NCBI GenBank assembly: GCA_030562195.1
Contig: JAUJPP010000005.1
Coordinates: forward strand, 4,956,826-5,020,825
Origin: Nipponacmea schrenckii
Lineage: Eukaryota > Mollusca > Gastropoda > Lottiidae
Direction: 5' to 3'
Length of the DNA: 64,000 bases
The number at the start of each line of letters is the position of its first letter. Position 1 is the stretch's first letter. A program made the position numbers and the translations under genes. Of the stretch, positions 36,422 to 47,556 are shown one piece after another. The notes beneath the pieces are model-generated. The model saw only the letters and a list, made by a program, of their open reading frames with translations, searched no databases and had not been told where the DNA came from.

Positions 36422-38085
36422 CTGAAATTAAAAGAGATAATGAATTATGTGTTTATTTTTGATAATTCTAATACCGACCTGGGGGAAAGTGGTATAGACA
36501 AAAAAACGTCGAATTTATCTTTTTTCTGTGTTAAGATCGGATAATTCTTGAAGATTCTACCTAAATCAACTCCCAACTCTCCAACCCACCCACCAACTGT
36601 CAAATGGTTGGGGGCGGGGGCGGTGTATTACGAGGTTGCATAGACGTGGACGACTTATGGAAGGATAATAGATATCCTCGCTTTTCCCACAGTAAATGGT
36701 CTTTTAGTTGTCAGTACATTTTTTTGAAAATCAAGTAACACAAAGTGACAGTAAAAGTTATTTACATTCAGATTAATGTTACACTTTCCCTTTTTTAAAA
36801 AAAATGGAATGAAATTCAATACAAATATCTGTGCAAAGCATCAATCGTTCGATATATATTTACTTGTCCTACTTTTTTATCACTTAATAACTGCTGGATG
36901 ACATTTTTTTTTACAAACCAAGGGCAAAAAATAGATACATAAAATTGGCAGAGTTTTTATATAGGTCATTCTTACAAAGAAACTCGGAAGTAAATAATTT
37001 AAATATAAAAAAAAACTGGTATAATAGAGAAAAACAATTAAAAATATATTATTTTCTTTCACTATTGTTACTAATTGTAAGTATAGAAGGGTCAGTATAA
37101 AGCCCACGTTCACGTGACGTGAATACTTCGTCAATTTGCTGCCCAATACCGGAAGTAGATAGTTTACATCCTCGGTAATAGAAAACTGCATATGCTTTTA
37201 AACTGCCACGACCGGAAGTAAAAATTTGCTGTATGGTTTTATTTGGAAAGATATGTATCAATATCAGGTTGTATCTATATAGCTAGGTTGTCCCGTTATG
37301 TAACCCCTAGACTTGATCAAAAAGGCATCTCTTTAATGTTCGTACCAAGAGTGGATTATGGCGCATAACTAGTGACTTGAACGTTCTGATGTAACGCTTA
37401 TGGCTTCTGTGCTAATTGAAAAAGCACTAACAATAGACTGAACAGTGCGAGGAATAAATTTATTATTAGGCTTAACAATGATAAGAGTCATTATCCCATT
37501 CTGTAACATCAAACCTTTGAATTATTTATCGGTTGGTTTTGTCTTTAGTCATACATGCTTTGTTTGTGATTCTGTTCCAGTGCTTTGATGTCTACTAGTG
37601 AGGAGAAATGCTTGATAATCTTAAACATGCTAATTCTTCAGAGTCGCACACAGACTGATTTCGCTTTGATTTAAAATTCTGAGTTCTGTCTTTGTCATTG
37701 ATGCAGTACAGTTTAGTGTCTTTCCTTATGCAACGCAATTAATGCAACAAAAAAAAAAATTAATTTGGATATGGTTGGTATGACAAGTTTCATTTTAGAT
37801 TGATCTTAAATAACATTTAATTGTTAGGTTTTTCCTTTTTATAGTATATTCTCTTTTAAGTCCGACAAGAAAATTGAGTGGTTAAAAGTCATAATGAATA
37901 ATTTAGAACCATAATAACATCAGGTTCAACTTAATAAATGGATAAAGAAATACTTTCATTTAAAAGGATAAATGCTTTGAGTCGTTTGAATATATAAACA
38001 AATTTATTTTCAATTCCAAAGAAGACTTTAATAATTTATCACTAAACCATTAGACTCAATAGCTGATTCCTCCAATCTTGACAAG
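36422..38085. other. Intergenic sequence, no gene seen
   Basis: AT-rich with no supported exon. It should include the 5' UTR exon and promoter of the small secreted peptide gene; these could not be placed. Confidence 0.4.
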
Positions 38086-38690
38086 TTATTACCATTTTTG
38101 TACTTATATCTTGCCTACAATAGTCACTATTCTTGTATCTTCACAATGTCAAGCTATTACCAACTTCGTCTTATACATCTTCACAATGTCAAGCTATTAC
38201 AAACTTCATGTTATACATCTTCACAATGTCAAGCTATTACAAACTTCATCTTATACATCTTTACAATGTCAAGTTATTACAAACTTCATCTTATACATCT
38301 TCACAATGTCAAGCTATTACAAACTTCATCTTATACATCTTTACAATGTCAAGCTATTACCAACTTCATCTTATACATCTTTACAATGTCAAGCTATTAC
38401 AAACTTCATCTTATACATCTTCACAATGTCAAGCTATTACAAACTTCATCTTATACATCTTTACAATGTCAATCTATTACAAACTTCATCTTATATATCT
38501 TCACAATGTCAAGTTATTACAAACTTCATCTTATATATCTTTACAATGTCAATCTATTACAAACTTCATCTTATATATCTTCACAATGTCAAGTTATTAC
38601 AAACTTCATCTTATATATCTTCACAATGTCAAGCTATTACAAACTGCATCTCATACATCTTCACTATGTCAAGTCTTACACATCTTAATA
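38086..38690. repeat. 40-bp tandem array derived from foldback-element arm
   Basis: About fifteen copies of CTTCATCTTATACATCTTCA plus CAATGTCAAGCTATTACAAA at 40-bp spacing. The reverse complement matches single copies at about 345-400 (TTTGTAATAACTTGACATCG) and diverged ones near 4965-4997 and 21985-22010. As 40 is not a multiple of three, all plus frames are open, giving three false ORFs. Confidence 0.95.
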
Positions 38691-40375
38691 TTTGAATAAT
38701 GCACGAGGGATATGTAAACCTACTAAAAGCTTTTAAGAGTCATGTCATTACGTGAATCTTGACGGAATGGAAGGCGTCTTTGCTCTACATATTACTTTTT
38801 CCCTAAGAAGTAGATATAATAAGAAAAACGCCGTCGGTTCCCAATAAACCCTTTTAAGTTACTTTACATTTACATTTTATGTCCGAAAGAAAGTGTAGAA
38901 AAATATATATAACATCCAAGTTTTACAATTAACTCCAAGGGCTGTAACGAATTTGACGTAATATTCCACTCTTTTTTTTAAAAAGAATAACCAATGATTC
39001 AGTAGTATTCTCCATCGATTAACAGTAGAAGAAAATAAACAAACTCAAAAGCGATATCTTTTTTTTTCTATGAACAATTAGCTTCAAATCCTTTTGTTAA
39101 AGTCAAGCGGTGATTTTTAAATCCCCAGCCAAATGAGTGAATTGATAACGCCAGACGCAGTCTCCGTGTTTAGTTTCTCATTTCACCGTCCTGCACATTG
39201 ATATGTCAGGTTTCAAACAAATTCAAACCCAGGTTTGTTCTAGGTTATAATATTTAAATTGCCTCCAATCCCTGGACAGTGTGATTTGAACGTTTTTAAA
39301 TCCAGAACGCTTTCAATTCTTAAATCAAGTTTATGATTTTGACACAGTGGAAAATAATTAATATTTATATAAAAAAAAAATATAACACAATCGATGCGAA
39401 CTGCTTTAAAATAAATTACAAAGCAACAGTAGCCGCAAATGAAGAATTCATATGAGAAAGTATATCAATTATAAATAGAGTAGGCATTTAAGATTTCAAT
39501 ATGTTTATCCCTAGTTACAGATTTAACAACAAATGTAAACTATTGAGGGTCTACCGGGGAAAATAAAACCAGTAGGATTCTCATTACAACACATTTACAT
39601 TCATTAGTGTGGCTTGTTTCTTTTTAATTCAGTTTGCACGTGCATAATATTTCGATTTGTTCATGTAGAAAGATTGAAAATACTTGAATAATATCATATA
39701 GCTGTCATTTGAAAATCATAATGGAAGATCCTTGAATTATGGGAAAACTTTACGCACCAGGAATTTGCAAGTCATTTACCTATTGTAATTGCAAAGCTAA
39801 ATAATGCCCATGGGTTTTGTGTAGATTCCCGCCGAAGAATGTACATGTATGAAGATATCATTTTTTACATAGACGTAGGACAGGGTTATTGGCAAGTAGC
39901 TTTTATAAATTATGTTGTGTACTCGTATTGGATAAATGGCTTCCAGGCGTGATGAAATGGAATCATTTCATTATATGGGCATTTTTTGTCACAATGTATA
40001 AAATATAAAATAGTGGTGACTTGGAATTAATGTGTGTGGACTTGCCCTACATAATGTTCGCCCACGATTTCCTAACTTCCTTTATCATCTGATGCATTTT
40101 CTTCAAGGACTTCCTCATTCTTATGGTCAGTGTATGCGTAGTCAGGTAGTAGTCGGAACTTGATGGATCGCCCACTTAAATTTGACCTAGTTACAAAACG
40201 TTGTCTTTCTTTACCCTAGTTTCTATTTTCTTTAAATAGACTTGATTTATTTTTGCTCCATATTTCACATATTTAGCAATACCAATTCACGACTGTCCTT
40301 TAAGTTTCGATACTGGTATACGAATCCTGATGGTTTCATTACAATACGCTAGATGGTGTCCTCTCCAGAAATATA
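38691..40375. other. Intergenic sequence, no gene seen
   Basis: AT-rich, without recognisable exons or tandem repeats of note. Confidence 0.45.
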
Positions 40376-40542
40376 ATTTTATTAGAGGGGGGGGGGGACT
40401 ACTATCTCGTAGTTCCGGGAAAGCACGGGCCTAGGAATCAGACCTAATTTTTTATTTCCTCGCACCGATCGGGATTCGAACCCACGGCACCTAGTCGCCT
40501 AGCAGACGACAGTCCAACTCGCTAACCACTGAGCCATTCACC
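40376..40542 (-). mobile_element. tRNA-derived SINE (family 1), minus orientation
   Basis: Read on the minus strand it starts GGTGAATGGCTCAGTGGTTA (A box) and has GGGTTCGAATCCCGATCGG (B box), then a body ending in a C-run and CTCTAATAAAA. The body matches the plus-strand copy at 48226-48388 almost base for base. The tRNA-like head has no intact acceptor stem, so this is a SINE rather than a functional tRNA gene. Confidence 0.85.
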
Positions 40543-42019
40543 ACCCTGGTTTTAGTTCTCAAGAATGGTCAATATGAGTATATATTTACCAGTGAACTTA
40601 CCTGGTATCATAAAGTAACAGACAGCCTTAAAAATCCGGAAATCTCAATTTATAAATCGTTTTTTAATAATCAAATGCATTTTTATGGATAATTACTTAG
40701 TTTTTTGCATATATATTTATATTTTCATGTTATTTATGGCAGCAGGTATATTTACTGATGTATAAAGCTCTTATTGGCGAGGTTTAAAATTGTCAAATTT
40801 TATGTTCATTCTAAGACCTATTATCACTTTAAAAGCAGAAAGTTTTTAGAAATGTACCTTACTTCCACTGCCACTGTTCATCAGCCGTGGTTAATTTGGT
40901 AAAATGATTAAGTAAACAAGTATAGCGTGTTAATAGTGTTGTTATAATCGTTACAATAACCAGCAATTTACGGAGATAAAATCATTAAGATATTGTCCTC
41001 TTGAGAGACCAACAATTTAAATCAAAGCATTATTTTCATTATTAGTCTCAGTAATTAGCCTTGGGTCAACTTGTCGTGTAGTCTCACTAACTAGACTGTA
41101 ATTGGTCTGTGATGAATTTGTAGTGATGCCTTTATCAACTAGACTAATTGAACACGAAGTAAAATCCTAACAACCATGACTTTGGTAAATAAGTTACTAA
41201 ACGTTATTTTGAAGTTGCTCAATTTTTTTTATTGACTTCGTATAAGTATTTACAAAAGCGCAGCGGGCACCTGTTGTAATTATGACGTCAGAATACTAAA
41301 CGACGTCATGTCGATTTAAATCACATACTATGACGCTAACCTATCGCGAGAAGGAAATGGAAGGTAGTTTTTAATTATTTTTAAACCCAGGAGATGGTTG
41401 TAATTTCTAGAAGATCATTACTGGGGAATGATTCGTCTATGATAACCTTCCTTTTGATGGTTGTCTTCCAAACTTTCCACTGTCCTTCACACCATAGGGA
41501 TTACCTGTTGCGTACGGTTACGAGTAAGCATAGTGGTCATATAATTATATCAAACACTACTTTTATTGAGTTGCAACAAAACTGAATTTCAATACTGGCA
41601 AATGGGGATTTCAAATTTAAATTTAATTTTTATTGAATAAAGATAGAAGAAACTAACAGATTGCATGCCAAGCATTTTTAAAATCTGACTTTAGCCTTCG
41701 TACTTGAAAGCTAATAAAAATCAACTTATATTAAAAAAAATTATTACTTCTAATGTCACTTTCAATTGTTTAGCTTATTAAAAAGCCATAACTCAAATTT
41801 TTTAAATTTGAAATTTATAATGACACCCTTCATCATATTCACTTAAATTATAGAATATTCATAAAAAAAATACAAGTGTTGTCAAAGTTTTGTCAAAGTT
41901 TTGTCAAAGTTTTGTCAAGGTATAAGATGAATACTAAAATAGGAAGGAAGAGAAGTTCACGAACCCAGTCGCAGATCGGTAACATTGTTCCTTATTTGAC
42001 GAATTTCGCCTGAAGTTGT

Positions 42020-42300
42020 AAATATTTATCCTGGCTTATGCAGAATGACGTCATTTTATTTGTAAATATCCGACTTGGATAGTGCAGATTGACGTCCATA
42101 TTTGTAAATATCCGGCCCGTAAAATGCAGGATGACGTTATTATTTGTAAATATCCGACGTGGATAATGCAGAATGACATCCATATTTGTAAACATCCAAC
42201 CTATATATAATTCGGAGTGCCTTTTTTATTTGTAAATATCCAGCCTACATATAATGCAGGCTGGCGTCAGTATTTGTAAATATCCGATGGATCATTCAAA
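42020..42300. repeat. About 43-bp tandem repeat
   Basis: Six to seven units with ATTTGTAAATATCCGAC and GATAATGCAGAATGACGTC at about 42-44 bp spacing, moderately diverged. Confidence 0.8.
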
Positions 42301-43554
42301 ACAGATGTTTGTGTAAATATATGCTTAATCTCACTCGATAACAATATCAGTTTGAACCTAAGCATGATCGGTCAAATATTTAATCGTTATAATTAATGTT
42401 TCAAAGGTCTCCTTTATCCTTTATGCCGTAAATGTGTTTCTTGTATGATCAAAGGGAATTAAACGGTCGAGATTTTTTAAGTTATGAAAAATGCACATCA
42501 GTGTATCATAGGCTTGGCAGCTAATCTCTAATTTACTTTATTTCCTATTCAAGCGTTAAAAATTGAAAGGGAGTCAGCTAATGCAATCATCGGGATAAAT
42601 TCCAATACATAATTTGAGTTATGTTTCGTCAGGAGCATAAAAATGATAAAAAGGGTTCGTAAAATTCGTAAATCTTTTTTAACTGAATGTGATTGAGGAT
42701 TTCGTACAATTAAAAGGAATACAGAAATTGGTATGCGCTTTTAAATAAAAGGCTAAATAAACGAGTCTTAGCCAGAGCCACAGGGTCATTTATTTGACTT
42801 AGTTAGCATATAAGGAATATCCGTTTTATCTTCAATAAAATTGGCAAAGTTTACTTTGGAAACAAAATCCAAATGTAGCAAATAAATTTTGTTGAAAACA
42901 AACCAACCCCTTTCTTTTTGAAAGACAATTCGTTTTGAAAAAAAAGCTGAAGTCGATTTAATAGGCACACCTCTAAAAAATGAAAAAATCAAAAATCAAT
43001 TTAAATTAAGGACAAACTTACGTGATATATTTTCTCTTGAATTTTTTCCTTCTGAATTTCTGCTGCTGTTTCAGGCACCAAGTTCCAAGCAAATTGTAAT
43101 TCTAATAGTCACGCGCTCTTGTCTCTTTCAGGAATAATTCACGCACCTTTTCCCGCGGTTTTATATGTGTGTGAACGACGCTGGATCTTGACGAACAATG
43201 CAATGGAAACCCACGCGCTCTTTTATGTCTTAATGACCATTGAGTCAATTTCTTGGGGGAGGGGGGATGGGGGAACATTTTTATGGACTGAAAATACGTA
43301 GGAGATACCGATTTACTAAACTTCACATTGCTTAAAATATTCGTAAAAAGATGAAATTTAAACTTTATCTGACGTAAAATAGCCCATATTTATACTTATA
43401 GCTACTTCAACTACATTCGTCAATAATTATATATCATTCTTCACTTTCATGGTTATACACTTCATATATTTACGATTTGTAGAAAAACCTTACGTGGAAT
43501 TTTCGTTATCAATATGATACAGGTATATATTGAATATTTATGACTGTACGTAAA

Positions 43555-44140
43555 AATTATATTGACAAATCTCTCATTTACAAACTAATATTGACAACTC
43601 TTTATTTACAAAAAAACATTGAAAACTCCATATTTACAAAATAACATTGACAACTCTTTATTTACAAAATTATATTGACAACTCTTTTTAAAAAAAATAT
43701 TTTGATAACTCTATATTTGCAAAATTAACATTGACAATCTTTTATTTACAAAATTATATTGACAACTGTTTATTTACAAAATGATATTGACAACCTGTCA
43801 TTTACAAAATGATATTGACAACCTGTCATTTACAAAATTATATTGACAACCTGTCATTTACAAAATGATATTGACAACCTGTCATTTACAAAATGATATT
43901 GACAACCTGTCATTTACGCAGCGATATTGACAATCTTTTATTTAACAAAATGACATTGACAACTCTTTATTTACAAAATGATATTGACAACCTTCATTTA
44001 CAAAATGATATTGACAACCTGTCATTTACACAGTGATATTGACAATCTTTTATTTGACAAAATGACATTGACAACTCTTTATTTACAAAATGATATTGAC
44101 AACCCTTTCATTGTAAATGATATTGACAAAATTAAGATTT
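43555..44140. repeat. About 28-bp tandem repeat
   Basis: About twenty units of CATTTACAAAATGATATTGA plus CAACCTGT, with 28-29 bp spacing and more diverged copies at the left end. Confidence 0.9.
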
Positions 44141-44978
44141 GCACTATAAGTATGGCGATTTAGTTAGAATATGTACTACTATTATGATAAATCTATAATA
44201 TAATAGTATCGCTATTTAATATTGTGTATTAGTCTGGCCAATAGTTTAATTTGGAATACAATACTTACTAACCTATATGGCCTATATTGTATTTGTAAGT
44301 TGATATTGGCAGGTTTATTCCGTTTAAAATCACTTTTTTTTTCTTTCTGAAATTTGTATTGCAATTTCATATTCAAAACTTTGTTCGACAATGTATTTAG
44401 TATTTTTGTAAGGTATAAAATATGATTTATGTGGAAATGAGCGTGTCATCGCTCCAAAACCTACAGACATTCAAACCAAATATGAAAGTCTCGGACAATT
44501 AGACTTCTACTGTCTTCGACGAGGACACAGAGCTATGCATAATATTCGGCTTAACCTTCGTCAATGTTCGTTAGTTTCCGTGAGTTCGACATTGACTCCA
44601 ATCAGAATTATAGTCCGGAACTCGATACGAGTACGAAATCGACGAACTAAATCCGTATGAAAAAATACCATTATTTAAGTTTATAAGTTACACGAATATA
44701 TCGTTGGGAATTGGATTTCTAACAAACATTCTTGCTATCAATTAGTTTCAGATCGGATTCCTTAAACATATGGCTGCAACTCACGCCTTGCTCTCGTTTA
44801 TTTCCCCATCATAAATACCAGTTTCAGATTTTTATTGGTCTAATAAAAAAATTTCGAGGTAGTAAAATTATCTACATGAAAAAATTAGAAAACGAAATTT
44901 AAGGATTCACTTAATTATCATATATCCAAAACATAAGGCATATATCGGCCTAACTAACCTTTTTTATATATAAACTAG

Positions 44979-45357
44979 TGTCCAAAAGAAACGATACCGT
45001 CATATTTTCAAAATTGTTTTTTACTAAGTGAATTTTTGAATATGAAAATATGCCAATATGAAATGTGTGTCCCAAACGTTGCATAGTCAATCAAAAATAC
45101 TGGGAAAAACTCGATCACTTCCAGGGGAAAACAAATTTTGTGAAAGTGACATTCCCTCTCTAGCTGTACGTGCATATAAACTGTATAAAACAGATGACAG
45201 ACCCCCACCCATTTTTAAAGGCTTGTCATATTGATTGTACAGATTTTATTGAAATGAATTTTTGTACAGATGTTGTAAAGGGATTTTTCAAAAACATAAT
45301 ACAAGTCATAAACTTCTTCATGGTTTAGTTTTTATTTGGTATCGTTTCTTTTGGACA
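44979..45357. mobile_element. MITE with 20-bp perfect terminal inverted repeats
   Basis: The left end TGTCCAAAAGAAACGATACC (44979-44998) is mirrored exactly by the right end (45338-45357). Length is 379 bp. TA-rich flanks (TATATAAACTAG on the left, TATATATA on the right) fit a TA-inserting Tc1/mariner-type element. There is no transposase frame; the longest internal frame is 66 codons. Confidence 0.75.
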
Positions 45358-46299
45358 TATATATATATATATTCATATCAAAGCCATTTTCAAGAGCAAC
45401 AAAAGAATGAAATTTGGTTATGTCGTTCTGCGGATATGTAATCCGAAACTGTTCGTTATAACCAAACGTTATCGTTATTTTAGTTCGATATATTGTTAAA
45501 AACTCATTTTTTTAAAAATTTCTTTCCAAAATAGCTAAGATCATATAGCACTTGACTCGAGTAGGAAACAAATAGATTCATCTGGGCATTAATTTGCTAC
45601 GGTCAATTATCAATTTTAACAGAAGTGACGTAAGCCTGGCGTTGTATAGGACGTCGTGTGATCTTCGAAGTTTGAATGCATAATAATATATATGCTACAA
45701 CAAAAAGGCTATATACAGAGGTGCGAACAATTTTAACACATTAAAAACATTTTATCTACTTAGCTATGACTGAAGAAAAGATTCGAAAAATATCGTATTC
45801 ATAGCTCGTGTTAATTTGACAGAATTACTCTCTATTACAAATTGCTCTTAACACGTTCGATACTCTCAGGACCAAAATGTTTTCGAGTTAGTGATAATCA
45901 AGATGGCGGCTATCTCCAGGGACGCTTTAATTAAGTCGATATTTACTTCTGTCTATGGAAAGATTGTATTAATGAAAATCCGCAACATCTCAATAAATGT
46001 ACCATTAAAATCCGTATATTGATATATTGGGCAATTCCACTTGTTGGAGGCCTGTAATATGAATTTACTGACATCAAAGCCACTTCGCAAAAGCTCTGAT
46101 AATCCGATTATGTATTCATTTTGTATAATATTGAATATTTCATCGCCTTGAAAACCCGTCATCGTTAGCCCATAAGGTGCAGAAGAGTAGGACGTAAAAC
46201 TTTATTCATTTCATTTCATTCACGAAAATATTGACCAAGTTCTCATAGAAAGTGTTCAGTTTACAAAGAAGCATATGCTTTGAAATATATTCCAATCTT

Positions 46300-47230
46300 T
46301 TATAAATACCTTGAAGTCCCCAATTCCAATCTATTCCAAATTTAGATCTGTACTAATTTATTTACAATATAGTCTTTTCAAAATTCCAATCTGTTCAGGC
46401 CGATATTCTACACTACACTCATGTCCAATTAATCCATTCTCAATTTAAATATATTCCAATCTATTTACATTCTAATCTAATCTATTTACATTTTATATCA
46501 GTTCCAATCTATTTACAATTGAAACTATTCTTAATTTAAATATATTCCCATCTATTTACAGTCTAATCTATTTACATTTTATATCAGTTCTAAATTCCAA
46601 TCTTTTTACAATCTAATTCATGCTTATTTACAGTCTATTTACATTCTACTATAATCAACATTCTAAACTATTTACAATTTAAATCTATTCTAGCTTAATC
46701 CATACCAATTTGTTTAAACATTCTAAAATATTTCTCAATTCCAATCTATTTACAATTCCAATCTATTTACAACCTAATCTTTTCTGATTTCAAGTTATTT
46801 TCATTAATATATTCTGATTCCAATCTATTTACAATTCCAATCTATTTACAACCTAATCTTTTCTGATTTCAAGTTATTTTCAATCTAATATATTCTGATT
46901 CAAATCTATTTACAATTCCAATCTATTTACAACCTAATCTTTTCTGATTTCAAGTTATTTTCAAACTAATATATTCTGATTCAAATCTATTTACAATTCC
47001 AATCTATTTACAACCTAATCTTTTCTGATTTCAAGTTATTTTCAATCTAATATATTCTGATTCCAATCTATTTACAATTCCAATCTATTTACAACCTAAT
47101 CTTTTCTGATTTCAAGTTATTTTCAATCTAATATATTCTGATTCAAATCTATTTACAATTCCAATCTATTTACAACCTAATTTTTGATTCAATTATTCCA
47201 ATTTCGTATCTTTACAATTCCAAATATTTC
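46300..47230. repeat. Nested tandem repeat: 23-bp words organised in an 82-bp higher-order unit
   Basis: The left part (46300-46740) is loose repetition of TTCCAATCTATTTACAAT. The right part (46740-47180) has about six copies of an approximately 82-bp unit (ACAACCTAATCTTTTCTGAT at 46769, 46847, 46929, 47010, 47091, 47172). The array ends about 330 bases before the TAF5L start codon. Confidence 0.9.
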
Positions 47231-47556
47231 ATGTATTCGCTAAATACAATCATTTTCAATCTAATATATTCTGATTCCGCTCCTCTCAATATCCATTTTC
47301 AATTCCAATCTATTTTAAAAGAGCCTTTTAATATTGGAACAGTCTTCGGGAATGATACCTTTGGATATACTGAAGGATACATCGAGTTTTTCCCCATACA
47401 AATCGACTATGTGAACATTTTGAGTTAGAAATATTTGTTGTCTGAGTCCATTTCCCTTCTAATGGAGTTATCTGCTCTTTGTTTACAGATGCCTCCATTA
47501 AAAGAAATTATTAATTTCGATCTAAAATACCAAGGAAATTGTCAGTTTGTAGTAAA

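Noticed and set aside
38078..38699. Three overlapping plus-strand frames of 188-205 codons
   Set aside because: Produced by a 40-bp satellite; not a gene.
43102..43326. Open frames on both strands around 43.1-43.3 kb
   Set aside because: Short, overlapping on both strands, with no splice context, signal peptide or recognisable domain.
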